NCBI RefSeq assembly: GCF_021130785.1
Contig: NC_060212.1
Coordinates: 148,969,001-149,033,000, forward strand
Reading direction: 5' to 3'
DNA: 64,000 nucleotides
Origin: Homalodisca vitripennis
Taxonomy: Eukaryota; Arthropoda; Insecta; Hemiptera; Cicadellidae
This document shows positions 12,235-24,649 of the stretch, in pieces. Positions within the stretch are counted from its first letter, which is position 1. The number at the start of each line of letters is the position of its first letter. The notes beneath the pieces were generated by a model. The model made no database searches. It had not been told where the DNA came from and worked only from the letters and a program-made list of their open reading frames with translations. Both the position numbers and the translations under genes were made by a program.

Positions 12235-12440
12235 CAGTGTTTATTGAACTATGATATAACGAGCGCAAACCGTGGAAAGTGTAGAACATTTGATTTGCCA
12301 TGTGATCTATTATGTAAACTCCATGTTATTTGTAGTGTCGCAGTGTACATAGTGGTCCTGCACGTTATTGATGAGAGTCCATATGTGGTACTACGATTGA
12401 GTATAGTGGTCTTATGTGTTTCACAATATGGTTGACTAAA
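12235..12440 (+). repeat. Interspersed repeat family X, copy 1
   Basis: Homologous to 28362-28545 on the same strand and to 61640-61815 on the opposite strand. Shared landmarks are CAGTGTTTATTGAA, GCAAACCG-GG, GTGTAGAACATT and TGTCGCAGTGTACATAG-GGT, then TTATTGATG. Two copies are explained by the segmental duplication, but the third lies outside it, so the unit itself is dispersed. This copy preserves the TA site into which the MITE of the other copy inserted. No protein is encoded. Confidence 0.6.
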
Positions 12441-12970
12441 TGATGGTTATTGTTGCCAAATATGTTAAGCTAATGCAGAAAGATATAGTTCGATTAAAAC
12501 AGGCAATAAAATTTAAATCCAATAAAATAGTTTAAAAAATATTTCAATTAACAGGCACTCGTGCATCTCTGAGTTAGCAAGTAAATTGTAGTGATAGCGT
12601 GTCACACAATTGCATTATTCATAATTATTGTTATTATAAATTAAATACCATTACTTTGGAACCCTGAAGTTGAAGATTTTAACAGTCTTAGTTAGATCTT
12701 TTGAACAACAACAAGAGCACATGGATTTAATGGAAATCTTCTCAGCATCTTTTTGAGTATTTGCAAGAAACTTAAGAGTTGGTTTTAAGGAATATAAGAA
12801 ATTGGTTCCATCCTTGTGCTTGGGTTGGAGATAATGTTTTTTGTATGGTGACTGTTGGTAAAAAATATTGATTAAAGATTTGAATATATAAAAAATGGAT
12901 TTTTTATATTAACTCCTCGATGCTGTATATATATACAATTTAAAATAAACATTGAAGCGCAAAAATTTAC

Positions 12971-13042
12971 TTGCTCCGCCGGGAGTCGAACCCGGAATCT
13001 CTCACTTGCCGGGTGAATGTGCTACCATTACACCACAGAGCG
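12971..13042 (-). tRNA. tRNA-like sequence (tRNA pseudogene or SINE head)
   Basis: The minus strand folds into a cloverleaf. The acceptor is CGCTCTG with CGGAGCA (6 of 7 pairs, first pair C-A mismatched). The D stem is GTGT/GCAC with loop AATGGTA, the anticodon stem is TTCAC/GTGAG, and the T stem is CCGGG/CCCGG with loop TTCGACT. Both internal promoter boxes (TGGTGTAATGGTAG and GGGTTCGACTCC) are intact. The anticodon loop CCGGCAA would give GGC (alanine) but has C instead of the near-universal U33. With the first-pair mismatch, this favours a tRNA-derived repeat over a working tRNA. A decayed relative lies at 50941. Confidence 0.55.
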
Positions 13043-13049
13043 CTTACTT

Positions 13050-13147
13050 TTTCCGATTCAATTATTTTGTATTTGGCCGTATCTGTCACATATGTGTTTT
13101 AAATAAGCAAACTAACATATGATCGGAAGACCAAATACCTGTTAAAC

Positions 13148-13211
<64 letters not shown>

Positions 13212-15070
13212 ATATATATATCAAATATCATATATATACGAAATACAATATAAATTAATATATATACGAAATTCTGTGAATAAAATTTTATCAATGAACT
13301 GTAAATAGAAATATGTATTCTTTTGCTTTAGTCAAATATTATAATGGAGCAGTTAATTATGGAGGCCAATAACAATAATAATATGAGTTCTCAAAACTAG
13401 CATTCAAAAGTTCATTATCTGATTTATGAGTGAAGAAAATTATGGTGGTGTAAGACTGTAACTTCATCTCAATTTTTCAAATATATAATGAATAAATATC
13501 TGCGCTGCTCAAGTCAATGCTTGAATATTTATACGCGCGTCATGGGAGTGACATCCAAAATCTGGACAGGTTTACTCAATGTAGCAATACTAGCAGTTAT
13601 CCGCGGCTTCGCGGCATTTATTGTAAAAAATAGGAACGCTTCAAATGTTATATCTGTATAACATTATAAATGTTTCCTATATAAGTTATAGTCCACTTAG
13701 ATATATTCCTATCGCCTAATCCATTTTAGAGTTAAGTTTAAAAAAGTGTTTTGGACCCTGAGGATGGTGAGTGACAGTTTCTTTTGTACCTATAAAATTT
13801 TTGATTGTTCCACTCACATTCCAGTTGGATAGTTGATTGGATTAGTCTGACGATTTCAGTAACAATACTGAACTATTGTTGGCCAGTGTGCAGGAATCCT
13901 TAAGTCTAAGGCAATAGCATTGCGTAGTTTTAGTAATGGAAATATGCATAACTTAGCTAGATAGAATCAAGAAGACATACGCAGGCATAAGAAACCTTAC
14001 TCTTCTGACAAAAAAGTACTAATGTGGATTTTAAATGTATATACTGGATATCTAATGTAGTTTTAAAGTTTTTAAACGTATAATAAAAGTTATATCGCAA
14101 ATTTGTTTTTTGATAATGTGCATTTAATTACTGATAAAGCACTGTAAACTTTATGTGTAGTTTAAAAGCTGAAGTATGCATATTTAAGTACATTTCATTT
14201 CTATGTTCATAAACAAATTAAAATGAAAAGTGAAATTGCTGATAGCTCTTTTATCAGTCTTTGAGCGAGTATGAGCACTTGTGGTTCGAAAAAATATTTT
14301 TGAAACCATTGTTGGTATTTCCATGCTATCCACATTTCCACGATGAACACAATACATCAAAGAGTGTATAGTTAGATCAGTTGTAATTCAATCGGGTCTA
14401 AGCTATTTCTAGTGCTATAGTTGATTTGCAACAAGTTTCGTCGACCAAGAAAATATAGCAAAATTTGAATTCACTACTGATTAAGATCTGAAAACTTAAT
14501 ATTTACTAATATATGCAAATAAAAGTATATATTTACCAATTTTCTTAGTTTGTCAGCGTGGTTATCCATTTCGTTTCAATATGGTAGCTGTTCAAACTCA
14601 AATAAATCCTATTGGTTATTTATAACCTTATCGAAAAACTAATTGGTTTTCTGGAATACATATATCATGTACTAATCGTTTTATAATTAAAACGTACTAA
14701 TTTAATCAGTTCTCGAGATATCGATTACATTTAAATTCCAAAAGAACCCTTTTCTCACCAAAAACTGGTAATAGGAATTATAAAACAAGTTTTTGCTTAG
14801 TAAAAAAGTTTATCTTATGAATATGTTGTATACATTCATACGCTAGCTAGTTGTGCTGTTAGTTACAGTATAACCTCCGTTCCAAACTCCAAAATGCATT
14901 ATTAATAAATTCATATAAAAAACCACAGTTATTCTGAAATTCAAGGTATTTCTTAAAAACATACTCGTATAAAAAAATTTCACCTTATAATACAATACTT
15001 TTCATTAACTAGAGAGAATATATCAATCTGCATTCAGCATCCATCCAAATAAGGCTATAATACATTCTTA
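13050..15070. other. Unassigned A+T-rich sequence with AT microsatellite
   Basis: No gene recognised. It starts with a long (TA)n tract (about 13151-13206) followed by broken AT. It should correspond to about 33050-34570 in the other duplicated copy by order, but I could not align the two by eye. Confidence 0.5.
13151..13206. repeat. (TA)n microsatellite
   Basis: About 28 uninterrupted TA units, followed by a degenerate AT stretch to about 13240. Confidence 0.9.
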
Positions 15071-15074
15071 GTCA

Positions 15075-15625
15075 ATAAAAACTTATAGGATAATGTAGGA
15101 CACAGTATCGTCTAACATGTATAAAAAAACATATCTGCCTTCTCGTATATATTTTATACGACAGGAGAACGTAGTGTATATTCATGGTATAGTGTAGGGT
15201 TTACATTGCTATACAAAGTAAATTACAATTTTCTGGAAGGAAAGCTAATAGTCTAGAAATCTAACAGTTTTTACAACTAAATAACGCAAGGTTAGTATGT
15301 GTTTAGGGATTTAAATGTAAAAAAATCAGTTCAGACATATAACAATTCTTTCAATATTTGTCAAACCATCTATTTAATCATATTTTCATAGTATAATGTT
15401 TATAATATAATTGCTCATTATGAAATGGTCCATGGAAAACATGTGAAACATATGAATTAAAGTCATGTTAGAACAATTACACATTGAGCGCCAATTAACG
15501 TCAACTATGCTCTACTCTACGAGTACATGACGAAACCTGCTACAGACACTCATTGTACTCAGCTGCCGACGCTAAGGATGCTGAAACGATATTGCCTCTA
15601 CCCAGCTTCTGTTATATGCTACAGT
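15075..15625 (+). repeat. Segmental duplication, copy 1, block 2
   Basis: Aligns with 34570-35390. Anchors: 15131/34611 (ATATCTRCCTTCTCG-ATATATTTTATACG) and 15551/35284 (CATTGTACTCAGCTG), continuing through CGACGCTAA-GATGCTGAA-CG and CCTCTAC-CAGCTTC. The mariner end at 15633 begins just where the alignment fades, so insertion probably split this block. Confidence 0.65.
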
Positions 15626-15632
15626 TCAGATA

Positions 15633-16781
<1,149 letters not shown>

Positions 16782-16839
16782 TGTTTGAACATATAATGCA
16801 GGGCTATTTGAATAAGCAATTGTTGGTAAAAAGTTGAAT

Positions 16840-17200
16840 TTTATAAAGTTTTACGTTATGTCATATTTATCATTTTCAACGAAATCTCCTCCTGTCTCAC
16901 TATACCGCTGCATTCGTATGTACCACTGGTTTTGGCAACGTTGTAGATATCTTTTGAGAGTGCCTTCAAAAATTACACGGCACTCTTTTACACCTCTTTA
17001 ACAGTTTTAAAATTAGGTCCTTTCAGTCGAATTTTTACTTTTGGAAACAGGCAAAAATCACATAGTGCTAAATCAGGAGAACAGGCTGGATGCTGCAACA
17101 CTGGGATATTCTTATCAGAAAAAACACCGGTAGGTGGATGAAGAACTATGATAAGGTACATTGACTTGGTGCAGAACGTCTCATGTAAAGTTGGTCTCAC
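16840..17200 (-). pseudogene. Mariner transposase C-terminal fragment
   Basis: The minus-strand frame contains HPACSPDLALCDFCLFPKVK (third catalytic Asp region), then RLKGPNFKTV. A second frame resumes with RYSETGGDFVENDKY, matching the usual mariner C-terminus near a stop at about 16858. It is more diverged than, and distinct from, the adjoining copy at 15633-16530. Together with the N-terminal piece at 18120-18400 it may be the remains of one older element whose middle was lost. A deeper-coordinate 5' end with catalytic D1 and D2 is not visible. Confidence 0.8.
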
Positions 17201-17519
17201 AGTTTCCTATGTTAACTTGTACCGACTGGACGAAACACATGGGGTTAGATACCGCTGAGCTCGTAGTAATGAATACTTGATTTTCAAAGTTTGCTTATAT
17301 GTTTAATTGTGGCAAATAAACATAAAAGTACCGCTTCTAGATGTAAAAAAATAATGTATTGCTACGTTGCGGCATAATAGAGTGATAATGAACTAAATTA
17401 TATCATAGAGGTGGGCCTAATGGTTCCAATGTTGTTTGGGAATTTTGCATACGAACTTAATAATTATTAAAACTTTGAAATTACTTCCCTTTACGTTGTC
17501 ACCTCATAAGCGCGGGCGT

Positions 17520-17760
17520 TCGCATCTTGGTTCGATATTGCTGCTGTAGTCGGAAAAAGTGAAGATTACAAGACGCGAAGTCTAAAACATGAATGCTGGA
17601 AGCTCTAGAAGTTCTACTCATAGTTAAAATCAAACTCATAGACTCTTAAAACCAGAGGCTCAAAGTTGAAATCAGAGACTCGAAGTTGAACTCTCCTAAA
17701 ACAAAATCACGACGGTATTAACCATTTATCAAGACAACTTAAGATTCATGACAACGTAGT
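17520..17760. repeat. Short degenerate direct repeats
   Basis: Two adjoining ~20-bp units (AGAGGCTCAAAGTTGAAATC and AGAGACTCGAAGTTGAACTC, about 17653-17692) are preceded by weaker relatives (ACTCATAGTTAAAATCAAAC). This is a decayed minisatellite with no coding signal. Confidence 0.45.
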
Positions 17761-18119
17761 CTCGTCAGAAGGACATCGCAACACTATTACCCATATTAAT
17801 CTGCCAAATGAAACATCAACCAAGGTACATTACTTTAATATTTACAGATTTAATTTATATTACATTCAAAATTAGGTGTATCGCATGAAGGGGCTAATTT
17901 ATATACGATAATATATATTTTACTTACGACAATGACGCGCGAGATGTTACTCGGCAACAGGAACAGCAGCTACAAAGTTCACGAGAGAAAAAGTTAATAC
18001 GCGTGCCAATTAGGTTAATAATCTGCCAATAACTTAGTTCCAAGAACATCGGATGTAACTTATATTAAGCAGTAACGAGTAACAGGGTTGTGAAATATTT
18101 AATATCTAAAATACAACAA

Positions 18120-18400
18120 AATAACATTACAAACTTGACTTTTTGGTAAATTCTTCAAATTTTATCGTTCGTAATTGAAATGCAAGCTCATCCAGGATGC
18201 TCTTCATCTTCCATTTCCTTTCTGTATTCACTAATCTGTTTGTACCAATCAAAAGGACGCGCCCGCGACTCCAATATGAGTCACCGAACACTTCATTAAC
18301 CATATTCAAACACTCGGTAGTTAATTTTTGTAGTTTAACCAAACACCTAATATACAACATTCTGCAGTATCTTTGCACTGATCATGTTCTTGGCAAACGA
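18120..18400 (-). pseudogene. Mariner transposase N-terminal fragment
   Basis: The minus strand encodes TECLNMVNEVFGDSYWSRGR, a match to the first DNA-binding helix-turn-helix of mariner transposases. After a frameshift comes FDWYKQISEYRKEMEDEEHP, then G and a stop. The usual following GRPS box is therefore cut by a nonsense codon. It lies in the same orientation as, and upstream of, the C-terminal fragment at 16840-17200, so the two may have been one element. The ~900 bp between them shows no mariner motifs. Confidence 0.75.
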
Positions 18401-18449
18401 TTTGCACTCTATGCACTTTAAACAACGATTGTGACAAGACTAATGGAAT

Positions 18450-19840
18450 GAGCGTTGTCGTTTTGATATCCACAGACTTATTAGTAATTGATGAGATAAT
18501 AAATTCCCTGTTCTGTTGACTAGCTCAAGGGCTCGCGGGTTGGCGACTAGACTATTGTCTTTTTTTCAAATATCCGCCCTCGTACGTGTAAAAGTTAATA
18601 TTTTATATATAGTTTAATCAGTATACTGACACGTTACGTCAGTCCACCGATTCAGTACTTATATACACTTTTCAAATTGCAAATGATAAGAGAAGGTCCA
18701 TATTTTTCAAAGTTATGTTTATATAAAGTACATCGTTGAAGTATGTTATTGATTACGGATAAATAAAATAGCTACTATAAATAACTTTCCTTAATACATT
18801 GATATATACCGTATTTTAATTTTCAGAATATGTCTGTCCAGGAATGTTGCTGTGATAATATACCACTTCATAAGAAAACAAGTAACGTTTTGTTGTATTA
18901 GTTATGAAGGTTAAGCACTATACAGTTAAGTATCAATACCACCAACTTTAAATGAGAACTACTAACTGTTAATATATTTTAATATAGGTAACTTATATGA
19001 ATATTTCTTTTGTATTTTAATATTTTCTTAGTTGTTGGGAAGGAATAGTTAATTATCGTTGATTAATTACCTTGCTAACTAATATCTAAATTAAAGATAA
19101 TACTTATAAGTTTTATTGAAATTGGTTGAAATCCAAAAAATTAATTTAAAGGGTGAAAATAATTGGTTATTATTTAAGGAATATTTAAAATATTCCAGTG
19201 CAATCGAAAGAAGTTTGTTGTGTATGTGACTATTATAATAAAATAAAATAGAAGATGATTAAAACTGTTTGTAAGTTTTCAAAAATTATATTACAATTGA
19301 ACTTAAATGGTTCATATGTTAACGAACACGTTATCCTTGTCATATACATATCCAAATAGTGAAAGTACTTTATTTTTAAACCATAACAGATATAAAAACA
19401 ACGTGAGATCAAAAATTGTTTTAAGTTATTATAATTCTTTTACAATTTTCTGTTTTCCCCTACGATACCTAATCATTTAAATATTTAACTTTTTAACAAT
19501 ACACAATAACAATTGTGCAACAAGATTACATATATACTTTTTCCAAAAAGCATTTTCGTAATGTAGTAATATTTATCAATACAGAAATTCTACAATATAA
19601 AGTAAGGATATGATAATTCTACCCATTAATACAAATATCCACTGAATCAAGGCTTTTAATCATCAATCTTGAATTCCTGAAAAATTACATCAGGAACCTT
19701 TTCTATTAACTGTTTGCTCAACTATTTGCACATGTCCTTTGGTATGCTTTGTTAAAATCTCAATTTGCTTGTTCTCTGAAACGTTACGCAATTCTGATTA
19801 ATCCTGTTCATACGTCCTTCTAGACTACGCATTAGTGAAG
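18450..19840. other. Unassigned A+T-rich sequence
   Basis: No gene, repeat unit or transposon motif recognised. Confidence 0.6.
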
Positions 19841-19849
19841 GAATAAAAC

Positions 19850-20285
19850 TCGAATGACCGGATGTTTTATTTTGAAACCCATACGAGGGGGTGAAAGATT
19901 TTTATATCTGTTAGTCCTAGTTGTCTCTGTGATATCTCAAAAAGATCTTACGTATAAACAGATTATCAATTTTGTATGGAGCTTCATGCCCGCAAATGAA
20001 ACACAGCGTTCGGTGATAGTGTACCTTACTCCATGTGATTTGGCTGAGAACTAGCGAAATTGTTTACATTGATGTTATTAGTAACCATGACGACAACAAA
20101 TGTTTAAAACAATTCAATAGTATCATATTCAATTTCAACATCTGACGCAGTGATACGTGTAGCTGAATAAAATGAGCTACTGACTTGAAATTCTGTATGC
20201 AACCTCATCAAAGGCTGTCACACGACATGTGGTGTGGCGTATTATACATTATTTCTATAGTGTAAAAGATTGACTGCTAGAGCTA
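19850..20285 (+). repeat. Interspersed repeat family Y, longest copy
   Basis: Contains in order GATATCTC (about 19932), GATTTGGCTGAGAACTAGCG (about 20036), GTAACCATGACGACAAC (about 20081) and CTGTATGCAACCTCATCAAA (about 20194), then a CACACGACATGTGG box. Parts recur at 35760-35850, 39980-40300, 59330-59640 and 59780-60100. The 66-codon frame at 19854-20054 overlaps this repeat and is not conserved in the others, so it is not annotated as a gene. The family has no recognisable protein. A non-autonomous transposon is the likely nature. Confidence 0.55.
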
Positions 20286-20289
20286 AGAA

Positions 20290-21180
20290 CAGAATTTTGC
20301 TCTAAGATTCAATGGGTATCAGAGTAAAAGATTTGATTAAAAAATAAAATCATCCTCTTGTATAAATGTAATAGTGTTATTCTGTGCTACTATTTAAGAA
20401 TACCACAGGAATAGATTATTTATATGGTTAATTGCGTTTTAAGCTGACATTTTAAAGTCTAAAGATTATTCACTTACTTAACAATTTGAAACTAAAAAGT
20501 AAATTCTGTAGTGATTGTACAATTAAACACCAAGGCTAATAGTTTCCACGGAACAATGCAAATAAAAATAGCAGTTTTGTATATGCTTCAAAATCATTGT
20601 AAATATTTAAATTAATTATAGCTTATCTAAAACAGTATCACTGTCTATCTTTTACAAAAATAAAACTTTTTCAAATAATAATAAATTTTTAAATAATTAA
20701 AATTTACATGTACAATAAAGAGTTCTAATTTACTGATAACTTCTTGGTAATTACTACAAGATTTCAACTTCGAAATAACTGTATTGATTTATTTACTAGT
20801 TAAGAGTTTTCGGTTAAATATTTATAAAGTTTTAATTTGTGTAATAGCGGTACATGGTATTATAATAAAAAAAATAAAAAGAGCAGTTGTGTATGTTTAA
20901 AAATTGTTGTAAATATTCAAATTACTTATTTAGCTTATCTAAAATAACCTAAATTGATACTTCGTCTTCATGAAAATGGTCTTTGTAATTTATTCCAATA
21001 GAGTACTTTCACTCAATTGCAGTCATAGCGTAAAAATTCTGAAGTCTTACGTTTTTATATATTGTGTGACGCTCTTTAGATAAAACGCTGAAACCTGACT
21101 GAAAATAGATTCGTTGAAAAATAAGCTTGTGTCCGAATCTGATGAAAATATTTCATTTAAAGGTTTGCAAATATATAATA
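20290..21180. other. Unassigned A+T-rich sequence
   Basis: No gene recognised. Two short stretches at about 20570-20640 and 20870-20950 (AGCAGTT-TGTATATG/TGTATGTTTA..TTGTAAATATT, then TAGCTTATCTAAAA) resemble each other, suggesting an old local duplication. Confidence 0.45.
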
Positions 21181-21860
21181 AATTCCACTAAACAAATTAA
21201 TGTAAGTATTTCATAAATAGAGCAGGCCTCAGTAAAACCCTGACTGCGTTTCCCTTAGATGAGTTTCTTGAAATACAACAAAAATAAATGTTCCAATATT
21301 GAGGTTTTAGAAGGGTCTAATGATGGTTCCGTGTTGCTTTGATCTTTTGCTCCGTGACTTCCGCAAACAAGGCGGTCCCACTTTGTCTCCTGTCTTCACA
21401 CGTTTCCTTCTAATCTGCAGCCTCATCGTCACAAGTAATAGACAAAAAATGTCACTAAGTTTTCCACTAAAACAGAAACGGTAATGTTTTATAGTGTAAA
21501 TGTCGTATACAACTAACGCTTATTCCGGACAAAACACTTTGTAGAATTAGTTCTTGAGATGAGACAATTATATTTTATAGGTAGCTTTCCAAAAAGTCCG
21601 TAGCCTTCTTAATCAAAATATTTATGTTCATAGTTAGACAGTAATAATGTTAGCTAAATTAGATAGTAAATGTGTCTCACGATCGTGGATAGCCACAGTC
21701 TGAATGATGTAACTAAATTGATAAATGTTTAGTCAAAGGTAAAATTCAAAGGCTAAGCAAAATTGTGAATACTATTATATCTTGTTTTATGCATTATGAG
21801 CATTACTGGACTTAATTATTATATTTTCAATGCCTCAGGTGAATTATACTTATTGATCCG
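21180..21860 (+). repeat. Segmental duplication, copy 1, block 3
   Basis: Aligns with 36580-37225. Best-kept part is 21309-21390 against 36693-36765 (GGGTCTAATGA-GGTTC-GTGTTG, TTTGATCTTTTG, CTTCCGCAAAC-AGGCGGTC-CACTTTGTCT). Weaker matches continue to TTTTCAATG...CAG-TGAATTAT-TTATTG at about 21830/37185. Confidence 0.65.
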
Positions 21861-23520
21861 GTGAAAAAATTAATCTAACTTAGTGAAAAAGGTTAACTAA
21901 CCAAGTATATTTTTTTATTTACAATAACTCGTTGTTTAAAATTAATTTAATTAAAATTAAATTGTTTGTCTTATTAAATTAAAAAAAGTAATTTAAATAT
22001 AGTCTTAAACTGTGGCAAAATAAATCCTCAAAATAAAGGCAAATTAGCTAAGTAATCCACTGCGAAGTACGTGGCATTAATTTAATTATTGTAAATAAAT
22101 GAAAACAGTAACTATAATAATGCATTGTTAAAACTACAAAATCGATCACATATTGTTCGTCTTTCAAACAAGAGAATGAACATGTATCCAAAACTGGCCC
22201 ACGTGGAAACCTAGTTTTAAAATAAATTTTTTTAGCTCCTAAATAGTTTTATGCTATTTTATGAATTATTTTTTAAATGTCTGAATTCATTACAAGTAAT
22301 GTCTGAATTTGGTGATTTCACATTATTTGTGCTAGAAAATTGTAAAGTAGTACTTGTGAATAAACAGGTTTATTAATGAAAAAGTGTCCTCAAAATAAAG
22401 AGTTAAGCTAATTGTTTTAACTTAATATAGAACTAAAGTAGTTTATTGCGTAAAGTTAAAATACATCAAGGTTTATCAATTGAAATTTGACCAGGACAAG
22501 TATAACAGTCACATACAAAGCAATAATTCCTGCTATATAATTTCTCAGGATAATGTCCTGCCATTTGCGCACTCCGAGGTTTAGTAAAAATGTTCACTAC
22601 ATCTCCCCGTTAGATTATTGTGATTGAGATCGGATAATATTGTCTATTAATTTTATAAATACTTATATATAATATATTATTTTTATTAAGTACTCGTAAT
22701 ATAGGTAAACATATCATACGTATTTTTCATTCTCTTTGTAGGCGTATATCAAGGATGGAAAAGTTTTATGATTTTAAATATTAACTACTGATCCCAAAAT
22801 ATTACTATAATAATGGATAAGATATGGATTTGAAAATAACACAGTTTATGTAGCTACAACTTTGCATAACCCTTTTGGATACTGCCAATTTTGGTGCACT
22901 AAGTCATTGACACAGACGTTGGCCAAAACAGTGAATTAAACTATTACTTTAGCTTCCTTTGGGGAAAGGGTTAAGTCAACCAGTGTATAGAAAAGAATAA
23001 CATAGATTGAGTTCATGAGAAGTTTTACTTTAACTAGTACGTTAATTCAAACAGAAAATTGAATTCATGTCATAAATTCACCATTTGGTTTGTTACAGCA
23101 TTGGTTCTTATGAAGGGTAGATACAATTTCAATCCAAATAGAATATTTACCAATGTAGATAAGTAACATATTCGTTTAAAATATCAAAAATATACATGCA
23201 CGATGGAGATACGCATATCAGGGGCTTTAGATAAGAGTGGAATAAGGTTTCCTGGGTTTACCTTAATGATGTTGACTATGGCCGTGAAGTGGGCATTGTG
23301 TTTCACCAAGAAATTAAGTTCCTAGATTGTTTTTGGACGGGGTTTTTACTCTGGACTTAAATTCACTTGTACTTTTATTTAGTTTTGCATTATATATAAT
23401 ATATATTTTAGTAACCCTGTTATCGTTACAGGGGTAATATTTTTGTTATATTATTGCAAATAAATTCTTAGCAGAATAATAAAATAATTTGGTCGGGTAG
23501 TAATTTTTTCTCTATTGCAG

Positions 23521-23568
23521 TTTGTAATCAATTTACAACTCACCGGTACCACCTAACGCGCCTTGTCC
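23521..23568 (+). other. Candidate 48-nt exon, copy 2
   Basis: Partner of 8318-8366. The preceding sequence is a textbook acceptor (TTTTTTCTCTATTGCAG, ending 23520), and the block is followed directly by GTAAGT at 23569-23574. Boundary sequence and the internal CACCGGT and CGCGCCTTGTCC motifs are kept while the flanks have diverged. The product is unknown. Confidence 0.4.
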
Positions 23569-23894
23569 GTAAGTAGAATTAACATGATGTTCATAATATA
23601 TTAGCCCTTTTCATGCAAGTCATCTATCTTTTTTGTATTATACTAGAAAATCTGAGAATTATAAAATAAAATACCTTTGATAATATCGTATTTGCCATAA
23701 ATAAATAAACATTGGGGATAAAATGTGTTTGAATCCTTTTCAACATTCATAAAGCAAACTACCGACAGGCATCTTATTTATTAATATTTACTTTAAAAGA
23801 AAGACATTCTTCAGATCTGAAATTAGAGACACAATTACAAACATATTAGACAGTAGACTTAGGATCTAGTGTTTCAAATTGGTCCTGACAGGGA

Positions 23895-24010
23895 TATGCA
23901 AAAATTCATGAAGTAGTAGACAAACTCTACCAACGGGAACATTAGTTAATGACCCCCGTCAGCAACTAAGAATACGGAGGAGTGAGAATTTTGTTGAAGT
24001 AGTTCTCTTT
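23895..24010. other. Conserved island in duplication, copy 2
   Basis: Partner of 8690-8805. The core AGTTAATGACCCCCGTCAGC and AGAATACGGAGGAG are nearly unchanged. Confidence 0.35.
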
Positions 24011-24649
24011 CAAATAATGTATTGGTTAAGTTGGTGACTTCATTTGGTAGATAGTTACATATATGACCAACACGTGATGAACCTAAACGTGTTGATATTA
24101 TGGGGAATGTAACTGTTTGAGATGATCGATGGAACCGCCATGGTTACAATTTCTATTACTGCACCTTCTTTAAAGTTACCCTCGAGCGTATGCTATACAT
24201 AGATATCGTTTGCAACATTCCAATTTCATAGTTTAATTTCTCTCAATTTAATACCAGTAAATTGCTTTTTAATTATAACTGAAGTATTTAGGTACTCAAA
24301 AACCTTTCACCTATAAATTAAATTACAATATACTCATAACCAAACGATGATGTAAAAATATAGAATCTTGTGGAATTTTTAGAAACGTTAAAAATACAAT
24401 AGATCAATATGGATATAATATTGTATTGCAAAACGTGACTAAGATATAAGACCCGTTGATCGAGCAGTCTAAGGAGTCGGATTTGCGTTTAAGTTACAGA
24501 TAGCGCAGGTTTTTGTATGTGTGATCTTGCACTTTTTATCAATAATTTCTACATTCTACAGTGTCAGATAACCTCCTTATTGTTATTGGTATGATTCTGG
24601 TACAATTTTGCCCATGGGCTAAAGAAGGCTTAAATGAGGATTGGTCTCT

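Larger units (their letters stand above)
7645..12855 (+). repeat. Segmental duplication, copy 1, block 1
   Basis: This block aligns in the same orientation with 22285-29215. Anchor pairs: 7660/22297 (GTAATGTCTGAATTTGGTGA), 8367/23569 (GTAAGTAGAATT), 8735/23942 (AGTTAATGACCCCCGTC), 9781/26820 (GAGAGGAGCCAAAGCACTGT) and 12335/28456 (TGTCGCAGTGTACATAGTGG). The background is strongly diverged, with several islands near 90% identity. Relative to copy 2 it carries the extra TIR element at 10933-11921 and roughly 150 bp around 12010-12180. It lacks the MITE at 28119 and the ~1.9 kb at 24650-26590. Confidence 0.8.

Noticed and set aside
17515..17560. GGTTCGATATTGC resembling a tRNA B box
   Set aside because: No A box or cloverleaf could be fitted upstream.
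19854..20054. 66-codon frame with a hydrophobic stretch
   Set aside because: Lies in interspersed repeat family Y and is not open in the homologous copies.
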